The translations under genes were made by a program, and so were the position numbers. Below are positions 6,856-13,891 of a stretch of DNA of 22,672 nt, one piece after another (within the stretch, counting starts at the first letter, position 1; every line of letters starts with the position of its first letter). The DNA lies in contig DEKA01000016.1 in NCBI GenBank assembly GCA_002353635.1, positions 10,407-33,078 on the forward strand, written 5' to 3'. Under the pieces are notes generated by a model. That model was not told the DNA's origin, did no database searches, and saw nothing but the letters and a program-made list of their open reading frames with translations. Origin of the DNA: Lachnospiraceae bacterium UBA2734 (GTDB lineage Bacteria; Bacillota; Clostridia; Lachnospirales; Lachnospiraceae).

Positions 6856-7212
6856 ATGGCAGAACAGGCATCTGCAATGGCCAGAATCGCAATCGGCGCA
6901 CTGGAGGACAAGAAGGCAGCGGATATCAAGGTGATCGATATCAGCGAGGTCTCTGTGCTGGCGGATTATTTCATCATTGCGAACGGCACGAACAGGAGCC
7001 AGATTCAGGCGCTGGCGGACGGCGTCGAGGAGGCGCTCGGAAAGGCAGGGTATCCTCCGCGCGAGGTGGAAGGATACAACACGGCACATTGGGTGCTCCT
7101 GGACTTCGGCGATGTGATTGTACACATCTTCGATGAGAAGGACCGCCTTATGTACGATCTCGAGAGAATCTGGAGAGACGGGAAGGAGATTGATCCCGGC
7201 ACACTTCAGTAA
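6856..7212 (+). CDS. rsfS: Ribosomal silencing factor RsfS
   Basis: RsfS binds L14 on the 50S subunit and blocks joining to 30S, lowering translation in starvation. The 118-residue protein carries the family signatures ADIKVIDIS (about 21-29), DYFIIANGTNRSQI and the C-terminal block WVLLDFGDVIVHIF followed by DLERIW. The ATG at 6856 has GGAGGAG a few bases upstream. It is the last gene of the operon and is followed by an intrinsic terminator. Confidence 0.96.
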   Translation: MAEQASAMARIAIGALEDKKAADIKVIDISEVSVLADYFIIANGTNRSQIQALADGVEEALGKAGYPPREVEGYNTAHWVLLDFGDVIVHIFDEKDRLMYDLERIWRDGKEIDPGTLQ

Positions 7213-7261
7213 GAATCTTCTGTGCTAATGGACGGAAGATCGATACAGACAGTAATGATGG

Positions 7262-7295
7262 CTGCAGACAGAAATGTCTGCAGTCTTTTTTTTTT
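7262..7295 (+). terminator. Rho-independent terminator of the rplU-rsfS operon
   Basis: A perfect 9-bp stem, CTGCAGACA with TGTCTGCAG, closes a GAAA tetraloop at 7262-7283 and is followed by TC and ten Ts. This is a textbook intrinsic terminator for the plus strand. The minus strand lacks a T-run after the stem, so it does not obviously terminate the converging acyltransferase operon. Confidence 0.95.
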
Positions 7296-7317
7296 ACATG
7301 GGAATGTCTGGCAGATG

Positions 7318-8469
7318 TTATTGCGCGTTTGCAGGATCCTGAATATTGTATCTGGCAAAGAGCGAATTATAGTCAAAATCCTTGATCATACGGCGTGTAT
7401 TACTGATGTAACGGCTGATTTCTCCCTTCTTTACTTCATCCCTGCCGTCTGCAAAACGCTGTACCATCCATGAACTGATCTCCGGAGAAAAATGCTCGAT
7501 GTCCATATAGTTGTTCAGATTCTCTGTGATCTCCGTCTCGTTCTGGAAGTCGAAGAGGCGAACATTCGGGCAGGCGAGGAGGGTATCTGCCACGTACTGC
7601 GTCTGGGAGAACAGCGCTTCCAGCTGTCCCTCATTAGCCGCATCATGCCACCACAGAATGCTGTAGGGCGGCAGGAAGAAGTAAAAAGTAGTCTCCGGAT
7701 GCCTCTTTATGTAAGGAAGGATGTTGGCCTCAAGATTTTTCTTTGTGCCCTCTATTCGCTCATCTTCAGGCGCCTTAGTGCCTGCCGCATCCGCAGGTGT
7801 GTAGTTGGACATCACCCACTCCTCGTTATAATAGAATCCGTCTGCCCAATCGGTCGAATACACAGTGGCGAGATCCGTCGGCTCCCTCTCCGCCATCGGC
7901 CGCACGACATAATTAATGAAAACATCCTTGTTCAGCACGTAGGAGATGTCGTTCAGGGGATTGCTGTCGTACATGTAGGAGGGCTGCGGGTATTTGGTAT
8001 CGTTCACGCCGGCCGTATATGTGTTCAGATCCAGTGCTATGAAGACATCCTTCACCGCATTCTTTTTGCGCGCATACGTGTGCGCATTGAAAACAACAGT
8101 GAGCACGTTGGAGATATCCATGGGCAGCGCTCCGTTTGAGGAGAGCTTGACGGCGCGGTCTCCGAGATACTGCGCGAAATCATTTGTGTTGAAGTTGATC
8201 GTCATCGACGATCCGGTGATCACGCTGTCATAGTCAAGGTTCGCGGCCATGCCGGGGTTCTGCAGCAGCTGGTTGTCCACGACATACGGAAAATTCTTCA
8301 GCGGCCTGTGGTAATGAAAGAAGGGGTCCACGATCACAGCGGCCGCGATCATCAGAGCGCACAGCAGCAGGGCGGTGGAGGCAAAGATGACGGCGGCCCT
8401 CTTCCAGGCACTGGCGGGGGGCTGTTTTATTTTCAGATCTCTCGATTTTGCATCTTTCCCTGAAAACAT
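7318..8469 (-). CDS. Membrane-anchored SGNH-like protein partnering an MBOAT acyltransferase
   Basis: This 383-residue protein has one N-terminal membrane segment (about 24-48) followed by an extracytoplasmic domain. An SGNH/DltD/AlgJ-like arrangement is visible: ITGSSMT (85-90) as the nucleophile block with S87 or S88, and MDIEHFSPE (322-330) with D323 and H326 in the DxxH position. Such proteins finish the transfer of acyl groups onto extracellular glycans or teichoic acids with an MBOAT partner, which is the upstream gene. The frame is open far upstream, but ATG 8469 is chosen because AAGGAG lies seven bases before it and the membrane segment then falls near the N-terminus. The acyl acceptor cannot be read from the sequence. 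Confidence 0.8.
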   Translation of the reverse strand: MFSGKDAKSRDLKIKQPPASAWKRAAVIFASTALLLCALMIAAAVIVDPFFHYHRPLKNFPYVVDNQLLQNPGMAANLDYDSVITGSSMTINFNTNDFAQYLGDRAVKLSSNGALPMDISNVLTVVFNAHTYARKKNAVKDVFIALDLNTYTAGVNDTKYPQPSYMYDSNPLNDISYVLNKDVFINYVVRPMAEREPTDLATVYSTDWADGFYYNEEWVMSNYTPADAAGTKAPEDERIEGTKKNLEANILPYIKRHPETTFYFFLPPYSILWWHDAANEGQLEALFSQTQYVADTLLACPNVRLFDFQNETEITENLNNYMDIEHFSPEISSWMVQRFADGRDEVKKGEISRYISNTRRMIKDFDYNSLFARYNIQDPANAQ

Positions 8470-8615
8470 TGCGGAACTCCTTCTTCGTGATGAGAGTATC
8501 TTTGACACACATCCCGAATTGCTCCGGAAAAAGTCACGGTTCTTTGATTTGGGCGTCTGGTAAGCGGGCTCCTCATCTGAATTTTCGACTTTCCGAGGGT
8601 GCTGAACAGTCACTA

Positions 8616-10160
8616 TTAAAAATTGAAATAAGCGAACTGCGTGACCTTCCCGACGGAGGATGCGCTCCACACAAAGAGAATGCCCATAAGAACCGCGAAG
8701 GCGGGCGTGAGCTTCGTCTTTCCTGCAATATCCTGTGCTGTGCGCGGCTGGAAACAAAGAAGCAGTGCTGCGCCCAGCAGGATCCACATGCAGAGGAACC
8801 TTGAGAAGGGAAGATGGGCGAGCGGCGTGACCTTGATCGCGTACCAGAGCTCTGTCAGCTCATATTTTTCCGAGAATCGCTCGTGCATGACAAACCAGGG
8901 CTTCTGCAGGAGCCTGGAGATGAGAAGTCCCGCATCGCCAAGGCTCTGCGCCCGGAACGGAATCAGAGAGAGACAGAAGAAGAGGTACATGAGCGCGCGG
9001 CTGATCCAGGCGGGGACAGGAAGAGGATTTCTGTGCGCTCTCCGCACCAGGTGGAAGAGGACCGAGAGCGCGCCGTTCAAAAGGCCCCAGATGAGGTATC
9101 CGGCGGTGTTGCCGTGCCAGAGCCCGCTCAGCGCAAAGACGATCATGATATTGCCGCAGGTTCTCGCGAGGCTGCACCGGCTCCCGCCCAGGGGATAGTA
9201 GACGTAGCGCTGGAAGAACTGTGTCAGTGTAATGTGCCATCTGCGCCAGAAGTCGCTGATGTTCACGCTGCGCATGGGCTTGTTGAAGTTCAGGGGGAGC
9301 CGGATGCCCAGCATTCCTGAGACCGCCATGCTCATGTCGCAGTAGCCGGAGAAGTCGAGATAGAGCTGCAGAGGATAAGTCAGGACCAGAATCCAGCTCT
9401 CTGACCAAAGGAGCGACTGGAGGTTTGAGAAGCCGTAGTCGACAGGTGTCTGCAGGGCATCGGCAAGAATGACCTTCTTGAAGAGGCCGATCACAAAGAG
9501 AAAAATGCAGCGAAGGATTGTCTCTCCGTCCGCTGATGCGCGCTCCGGATGCCGGAGCTGCGGGATGAGCTCTTCCGGAGAGGCGAGAGGTCCCTGCAGA
9601 AGCTTTGGAAAATAGACGGCATACAGGATATATGTTCCCGTATCCGGCGCTTCCATATCGCCTTTATACACCTCGATGGCCAGTGCAGTCTGCTGGAACG
9701 TGTAGAAGCTGATGGCGAGCGGAAAGACGATGGGAAGGGAAAAGAGAGAGCCCGCGTATTTGAACCAGAGAAGAAAGAGAATGTTGGCCGCGATATCGGT
9801 AATAAAGACAGCCTTTTTGTGCAGGACTGAATACCCTGTGACAGTCCTGCAGGGCCCCGCAGATCTCAGGTCACTGCCTGCGGCGCACCTCTCATCCTGG
9901 TTCTCAACTCTGGAAAGAGAAGATCTGTCTGACAGAAGATACAGGAAAACACCATTTGCGAGGAGAGAGCACAGAAAGACGGCGAGGCTGTACCAGCCGG
10001 TAGAAGCCAGAAAGAGAAAGGAAGCCGCCCCGATCAGAAGTCTCCTGGCGCTGCGCTGTCTTTCCCCGGTGCGGAAAAGAACAGGCAGGATATACCAGAT
10101 CGTCACGCACAGCGGAAGGAAGGCAAATATAAAGGCATAGGAATTGAAGGAGAGTGTCAT
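8616..10160 (-). CDS. MBOAT family O-acyltransferase (AlgI/DltB-like)
   Basis: This is a polytopic membrane protein of 514 residues with about ten hydrophobic segments. MBOAT hallmarks are SFYTFQQTALAIEVY (about 151-165), NFNKPMRSVNISDFWRRWHITL (about 292-313) and SGLWHGN (345-351) with the catalytic histidine H349. It would move acyl groups across the membrane for O-acylation of an exported polysaccharide. The start is ATG 10160, giving MTLSFNSYAFIFAFLP, the usual AlgI-type opening; an upstream in-frame ATG at 10178 has no SD. A hydrophilic insertion of about 35 residues (near 80-115) separates early membrane segments. The SGNH-like partner follows after 146 bases with no gene between. Confidence 0.92.
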   Translation of the reverse strand: MTLSFNSYAFIFAFLPLCVTIWYILPVLFRTGERQRSARRLLIGAASFLFLASTGWYSLAVFLCSLLANGVFLYLLSDRSSLSRVENQDERCAAGSDLRSAGPCRTVTGYSVLHKKAVFITDIAANILFLLWFKYAGSLFSLPIVFPLAISFYTFQQTALAIEVYKGDMEAPDTGTYILYAVYFPKLLQGPLASPEELIPQLRHPERASADGETILRCIFLFVIGLFKKVILADALQTPVDYGFSNLQSLLWSESWILVLTYPLQLYLDFSGYCDMSMAVSGMLGIRLPLNFNKPMRSVNISDFWRRWHITLTQFFQRYVYYPLGGSRCSLARTCGNIMIVFALSGLWHGNTAGYLIWGLLNGALSVLFHLVRRAHRNPLPVPAWISRALMYLFFCLSLIPFRAQSLGDAGLLISRLLQKPWFVMHERFSEKYELTELWYAIKVTPLAHLPFSRFLCMWILLGAALLLCFQPRTAQDIAGKTKLTPAFAVLMGILFVWSASSVGKVTQFAYFNF

Positions 10161-10281
10161 AGCGGAATTTCCAATCATCGGCTGTTCGGGCAGAGGGGAT
10201 TTTCAGCAGAGTCCTGCAGCGGAGCTGAGAAGGAGAAGGGGCGTCCTGCTGCGTATCTGTTCAGCAACCTGCAATAAACAG

Positions 10282-10310
10282 TTCTCATTTTAGCATAGGT
10301 GGGGTAAAAT
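10282..10310. promoter_or_regulatory. Overlapping divergent promoters for HIT (+) and MBOAT (-)
   Basis: On the plus strand, TTCTCA (10282-10287) and TAAAAT (10305-10310) are 17 bases apart and point to the HIT gene. On the minus strand an extended -10, TGCTAAAAT, occupies 10295-10287 with a weak TCTACA upstream. The two -10 regions nearly overlap, so the pairs of genes may compete for polymerase. The rest of the 10161-10404 gap is the long 5' leader of the MBOAT gene and holds nothing else I recognise. Confidence 0.5.
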
Positions 10311-10404
10311 GTAGATATGCGTGAGGTAAACGCTTACATTAAGGCCATTTGCCGGATCCTGCTGATACGGGATTCTGCAAAAAGATATCAAGGAGGGTTT
10401 TATT

Positions 10405-10827
10405 ATGCTGCATGAGGATTGTTCGTACTGCGCAGAAGGCGCGCTGCTCGATGCGTTCGGCATCAAAATCACAGAACTGCCGATGTCCAAGGTGATTCTC
10501 TTTAAGGAGCAGAGCCACAGAGGCCGCGTCATCGTCGCCTGCAAGCGTCACGTCGACGATATCACTTCTCTCACGAAGGAGGAGCGCGCACAGTACATCG
10601 AGGACATCAACCGCGTCGCAGAGTGCCTGCACAAGGTATTCCATCCGGACAAGATCAATTTCGGCGCCTACGGCGATACAATGCATCATCTTCATGTCCA
10701 TCTCGTGCCCAAGTACAAGGATGATTCCTATGAGTGGGGCGATGTCTTCGCAATGAATCCGCACAGGAAAGAGCTTACGGATGCTGAGTACAGGGAACTG
10801 ATCGATCAGATCAGGGAGGCACTGTAA
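10405..10827 (+). CDS. HIT family (histidine triad) nucleotide hydrolase-like protein
   Basis: The 140-residue protein contains the histidine triad HLHVHLVP (95-102; H95, H97, H99) and the usual upstream helix region. HIT proteins cleave or transfer nucleoside monophosphates from phosphoramidate or polyphosphate substrates. C6 and C9 (CSYC) may be part of a zinc site, as in many HIT members. An AAGGAGG SD about ten bases upstream supports ATG 10405. The cupin gene follows 16 bases later, so the two are probably co-transcribed. The true substrate is not evident. Confidence 0.9.
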   Translation: MLHEDCSYCAEGALLDAFGIKITELPMSKVILFKEQSHRGRVIVACKRHVDDITSLTKEERAQYIEDINRVAECLHKVFHPDKINFGAYGDTMHHLHVHLVPKYKDDSYEWGDVFAMNPHRKELTDAEYRELIDQIREAL

Positions 10828-10843
10828 GCGGGGAAGGAACATT

Positions 10844-11182
10844 ATGAAGAATCAAAGATGGGTTTTCTATAAGGATGTGAAGCCGCAGGATATGGGCGGC
10901 GGCGTTGTCCGCAGAGTTCTTGCCTACTCCGATGATCTTATGGTTGTTGAGAATACATTTGCAAAGGGAGCAGTCGGCGCTCTGCATCATCACCCGCACA
11001 CCCAGATCACCTATGTGAAGAGCGGCAAATTCGAGTTCACCATCGACGGTGAGAAGCACATCGTGACAGAGGGCGATACACTCTGCAAGACAAACGGCGT
11101 TGAGCACGGCTGCGTCTGCCTTGAGCCGGGTGTTCTCATCGATGTCTTTACACCTTACAGGAAGGATTTTGTAGACGACTGA
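10844..11182 (+). CDS. Small cupin-domain protein, KdgF-like
   Basis: A single 112-residue cupin barrel. Motif 1 is HHHPHTQITYVKSGKFEF (48-65), offering H48, H50 and Q54 as metal ligands, and motif 2 supplies H88 in GVEHGCVCLEPG. The sequence GGGVVRRVLAY near the start and FTPYRKDF at the end resemble KdgF, which converts unsaturated uronates to linear ketonized sugars. No other pectin or alginate gene is nearby, so KdgF activity is inferred from resemblance only. Downstream is a bidirectional terminator. Confidence 0.8.
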   Translation: MKNQRWVFYKDVKPQDMGGGVVRRVLAYSDDLMVVENTFAKGAVGALHHHPHTQITYVKSGKFEFTIDGEKHIVTEGDTLCKTNGVEHGCVCLEPGVLIDVFTPYRKDFVDD

Positions 11183-11205
11183 TCTTTCAGCTGCGTTTTC
11201 TATAG

Positions 11206-11265
11206 AAAAAGATCCTGCATTCTTCTGCATTCAGCCATGTGATGCAGAAGGTGCGGGATCTTTTT
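11206..11265. terminator. Bidirectional intrinsic terminator between cupin and lexA
   Basis: A long interrupted stem runs from AAAAAGATCCTGCA (11206-11219) to the matching arm ending in GGATCTTTTT (to 11265), with inner pairing CTTCTGCAT/ATGCAGAAG. The A-run on the left and T-run on the right allow termination on both strands, serving the cupin operon and lexA. Confidence 0.9.
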
Positions 11266-11290
11266 ATTATGCGCGCAGCAGCGAGGATGG

Positions 11291-11908
11291 TCACTTCTGC
11301 ACGCGGAACACACCGAAGACCTTGCCGATGATCTGGCAGTCATCCACAAAAATGGGCTCCATTTCATCGTTCTCAGGCTGCAGACGGATGTGGCCCTTCT
11401 CTTTATAAAAGCGCTTCACAGTAGCTGAGTCGTCGATCAGCGCCACCACGATCTCTCCGTTCTCGGCGGTCGGACACTGATTTACGAAAATAAAGTCTCC
11501 GTCAAGAATGCCGGCTTTGATCATGGATGTTCCGTGTACCCGCAGCACGAAAGACTCTCCCTGCGGAATGTACTCGGAAGGAAATGGAAGATAGCTCTCG
11601 ATATTCTGTGTGGCGAGAATCGGTATACCCGCTGCCACCTGACCCACGACAGGAAGAGGCGTTGTCTCCTCCCTCGAGAGACTGAACGAATCGTCACAGA
11701 TCTCAATTGCGCGGGGCTTCGATGGATCCCTTCTGATGAACCCGTTCTTCTCGAGTGTCTCCAGATGAGAGTGCACGGATGATGTGGACTTCAGTCCCAC
11801 TGCCTCGCAGATCTCCCGCACAGCCGGCGGATATCCCTTGGTCCTGATCTGTTCCTTTATATAATCGAGTATCTGCTGCTGCTTGGTCGTGATGCGGCCT
11901 CTTGCCAT
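11291..11908 (-). CDS. lexA: LexA SOS repressor
   Basis: LexA represses DNA-damage genes and self-cleaves when RecA is activated. The 205-residue protein has an N-terminal winged helix (REICEAVGLKSTSSVHSHLETLEKNGFI, 31-58), the cleavage site A93-G94 in QVAAGIPI, catalytic S128 in GTSMIKAGI and general base K165 in ATVKRFYKE. All are intact, so it should be inducible. ATG 11908 is chosen over upstream in-frame starts because GGAGGT lies seven bases before it and it yields the typical MARGRITTKQQQILDYI. Its promoter and tandem SOS boxes lie upstream. Divergent to it is the yneA-like gene, the usual Firmicutes arrangement. Confidence 0.98.
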   Translation of the reverse strand: MARGRITTKQQQILDYIKEQIRTKGYPPAVREICEAVGLKSTSSVHSHLETLEKNGFIRRDPSKPRAIEICDDSFSLSREETTPLPVVGQVAAGIPILATQNIESYLPFPSEYIPQGESFVLRVHGTSMIKAGILDGDFIFVNQCPTAENGEIVVALIDDSATVKRFYKEKGHIRLQPENDEMEPIFVDDCQIIGKVFGVFRVQK

Positions 11909-11937
11909 GGATTCCACCTCCATCAATAGTTGCATTC

Positions 11938-11966
11938 ATTATATTCGATTTCGTCCTGTCTTACAA
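11938..11966 (-). promoter_or_regulatory. lexA promoter
   Basis: On the minus strand TTGTAA (11966-11961) and a perfect TATAAT (11943-11938) are separated by 17 bases. The expected start site would leave a short leader before the GGAGGT SD. The nearest SOS-box-like sites begin 11 bases upstream of its -35. Confidence 0.7.
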
Positions 11967-11976
11967 ACAATTTCCC

Positions 11977-12001
11977 GAAAATATGTTCAGAACATATGTT
12001 T
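11977..12001. promoter_or_regulatory. Two tandem SOS (LexA) box-like sites, lexA side
   Basis: GAAAATATGTTC (11977-11988) and GAACATATGTTT (11990-12001) each differ by one base from the Gram-positive SOS core GAAC-N4-GTTC and are one base apart. They sit just upstream of the lexA promoter and between the two divergent transcripts, so LexA bound here could act on either. Confidence 0.75.
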
Positions 12002-12010
12002 GACTTTTTA

Positions 12011-12039
12011 TTGACATGCGAATGTATGTTCGATATAAT
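12011..12039 (+). promoter_or_regulatory. Perfect consensus promoter with LexA box in its spacer (yneA side)
   Basis: TTGACA (12011-12016) and TATAAT (12034-12039) with a 17-base spacer form a perfect sigma-A promoter. The spacer contains the SOS-box-like CGAATGTATGTTCG (12019-12032), so LexA binding would block polymerase directly. This is the expected layout for a gene kept silent but made very strong after DNA damage. Confidence 0.88.
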
Positions 12040-12054
12040 CTGAGCATGGATGAA

Positions 12055-12066
12055 GAACATACGTTC
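12055..12066. promoter_or_regulatory. Perfect SOS box downstream of the yneA-side start site
   Basis: GAACATACGTTC matches the GAAC-N4-GTTC core with no mismatch. It lies about ten bases after the predicted transcription start and would give a second block, either as a roadblock or by cooperative binding with the spacer site. Confidence 0.85.
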
Positions 12067-12110
12067 GCATCTTGGAAGATGCGCTGTGTTCGAAGGATCA
12101 GATCGCGGGG

Positions 12111-12563
12111 ATGAAGATGAAGAGAGCAAGAGTGACGATGACAGATGCAGAGACGAACAGACGGTGCAGCACGTACCGCATTCCCTACAGGATCAGAGCC
12201 GCCAGGGAGCGCGCCGCGCGGGCAAGGCAGGTTAAGATGTACTACAGATGTATTGGTGCTGCGCTTTTTCTGGCAGCCGGCATTTTCTTTGCTGTCCCTG
12301 CAGCGTGTGCACACCTTTCTGCCTCTACAGGAACACCTGTTCATGCGTATAAGTATTATCGGAGCGTTGTAGTGAAGTCAGCAGATGATGTGCAGAAGCT
12401 TGCGGATGAATACGCTGATCCTGCTTATTACCGGAACACTGCAGAATACATCGATGAGGTGAACAGCATTAACCATCTGAAAGCGTACAGCAAGACGTCT
12501 GACCGAACAGTTATGCCTGGCGACCGCCTCGTTGTTCCTTATTATTCCGCAGAGTTCCGTTGA
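12111..12563 (+). CDS. yneA: YneA-like SOS-induced cell division inhibitor
   Basis: YneA delays septation after DNA damage in Firmicutes; it has a short N-terminal tail, one membrane segment and an extracellular LysM-like region. This 150-residue protein fits: an arginine-rich tail (17-43), a membrane segment (about 47-67), then a LysM-type domain from YKYYRSVVVKSADDV (80-94) to PGDRLVVPYYSAEF (136-149). Overall sequence similarity to YneA cannot be tested here; the assignment rests on architecture, divergence from lexA and the SOS promoter. The start is uncertain: ATG 12111 is used, with ATG 12117 or 12138 also possible and no strong SD. Its stop is three bases from the end of the converging CLC gene. 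Confidence 0.78.
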   Translation: MKMKRARVTMTDAETNRRCSTYRIPYRIRAARERAARARQVKMYYRCIGAALFLAAGIFFAVPAACAHLSASTGTPVHAYKYYRSVVVKSADDVQKLADEYADPAYYRNTAEYIDEVNSINHLKAYSKTSDRTVMPGDRLVVPYYSAEFR

Positions 12564-12566
12564 GCG

Positions 12567-13850
12567 TTAATCGTGTGTGTAGGCGTTGATTTCTTCCGGT
12601 GCGAATTTGCTGTACAGGATCTTCTGTCCCTTGTACACGCCGAAGTTGCCGGAGAAGACATAGGTCAGCGCTATGGCGATCAGGTAGTACGGCATTCCGT
12701 CGAAACCGAACATTTCAAAGCAAATGAGGAGGGATGCGATCGGGCAGTTGGTGACGCCGCAGAAAAGGCAGCCCATTCCGATTGCGGAGAAGAGCGCCTG
12801 GTCGATGCCGCCGTATCCGGTGATCCATGCAAAGGCATTGCCCAAGACCGCACCAATGAAGAGAGAGGGAACGATCTCTCCGCCCTTATACTCGCCGGAG
12901 AGAGTTATCACTGTAAAGAGAATCTTCAGAAGAAAGGCATACCAGACAACGCGGAAGGAGCTGTCCGTGAGACAAGAGGCGATGATGTTCGTGCCTGTTC
13001 CATTGTAGGTCTGGTCGCCGACAAGGAAGGTCAGCACAATGATTACGGCACCCGTGAGGACTGTCTTCAGATAGTTGTTCGGAATACGCTGTGCAAGGAT
13101 GTGTTCGGCGCGGCCGAGGCAGCTGCAGAAGAGAACACTCACCAGTGCGCAGAGGATGGCAAAGACGCAGGTGATCAGAATGGAATGAATCGTCAGTGCG
13201 GGAATGTTCGTGATGAACATCTGTGCGGAGCCGATGCCGAACTGTGTTCTCACATAGTAGGCAGTCAGAGAGGAGAAGACACAGGGCACAAGTGCGGAGT
13301 AGTAGACTATACCGACCGTGCTCATCTCCATGGGCAGCATGACAGCCGCAAGGGGCGTTCCGAAAAGAGCAGAGAATGCGGCACTCATGCCGCAGATGAT
13401 CGCCCTCCGCCTGTCTTTCTTATTGAAGTGAAGAATTCTTGCCAGCGTATTGCCAAGACTGCCTCCCATCTGGAGGGCAGCTCCCTCGCGTCCGGCTGAG
13501 CCGCCGAAAAGATGTGTAATGACCGTGCTGACAAAGATCAGCGGAGCAATGCGCGCGGGAACGCGGTCAAGATTTCTGATGTTCTCCAGGATGCGGTTGG
13601 TTCCGCCGAGTGCCTTTTCTCCGCCGCGCTGATAGAGCCACACAATTGCGATGCCGCCGACAGGCAGGCAGAAGATGAGCCAGGGGTGTGCGAAGCGAAG
13701 ATCCGTCACAAAGACCACTCCCTTCGCAAGAGCTGCTCCTGCGGCGCCGACGGCAAGGCCGCACAGAATGCCAAAGAAGATCCAGATAGCGGCCGAACGG
13801 ATCTTTGCCCACATCTCACTGCAGTATGCCTGCCATATTCTCCGGTTCAT
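12567..13850 (-). CDS. CLC family anion channel/transporter (divergent filter)
   Basis: The 427-residue polytopic protein belongs to the CLC chloride channel/antiporter family. The gating-glutamate motif is GREGAALQ (120-127; E122), where most family members have GREGP, and the third filter motif is represented by GGEIVPSLFIGAVLG. The first canonical motif GSGIP is not found; GGTNRILEN occupies its place (82-90). Those changes recall divergent bacterial branches, including fluoride-exporting CLC-F, but I cannot assign ion specificity. Start ATG 13850 follows GGAGG ten bases upstream; a TTG at 13868 is less likely. It trails the aldolase-like gene by only 41 bases, so the two are probably one transcript. 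Confidence 0.88.
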   Translation of the reverse strand: MNRRIWQAYCSEMWAKIRSAAIWIFFGILCGLAVGAAGAALAKGVVFVTDLRFAHPWLIFCLPVGGIAIVWLYQRGGEKALGGTNRILENIRNLDRVPARIAPLIFVSTVITHLFGGSAGREGAALQMGGSLGNTLARILHFNKKDRRRAIICGMSAAFSALFGTPLAAVMLPMEMSTVGIVYYSALVPCVFSSLTAYYVRTQFGIGSAQMFITNIPALTIHSILITCVFAILCALVSVLFCSCLGRAEHILAQRIPNNYLKTVLTGAVIIVLTFLVGDQTYNGTGTNIIASCLTDSSFRVVWYAFLLKILFTVITLSGEYKGGEIVPSLFIGAVLGNAFAWITGYGGIDQALFSAIGMGCLFCGVTNCPIASLLICFEMFGFDGMPYYLIAIALTYVFSGNFGVYKGQKILYSKFAPEEINAYTHD

Positions 13851-13891
13851 AAATGGAGTGCCTCCCAATTTATATTCATGTAAAAGTGTGA

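Noticed and set aside
8470..8787. N-terminal extension of the SGNH-like protein into the MBOAT gene
   Set aside because: The frame is open, but the extension has no SD at its start and overlaps MBOAT codons; ATG 8469 has AAGGAG at good spacing.
13851..13891. Fluoride riboswitch (crcB motif) before the CLC gene
   Set aside because: Only 41 bases separate the CLC start from the upstream stop codon, too short for the riboswitch, and no matching core is visible.
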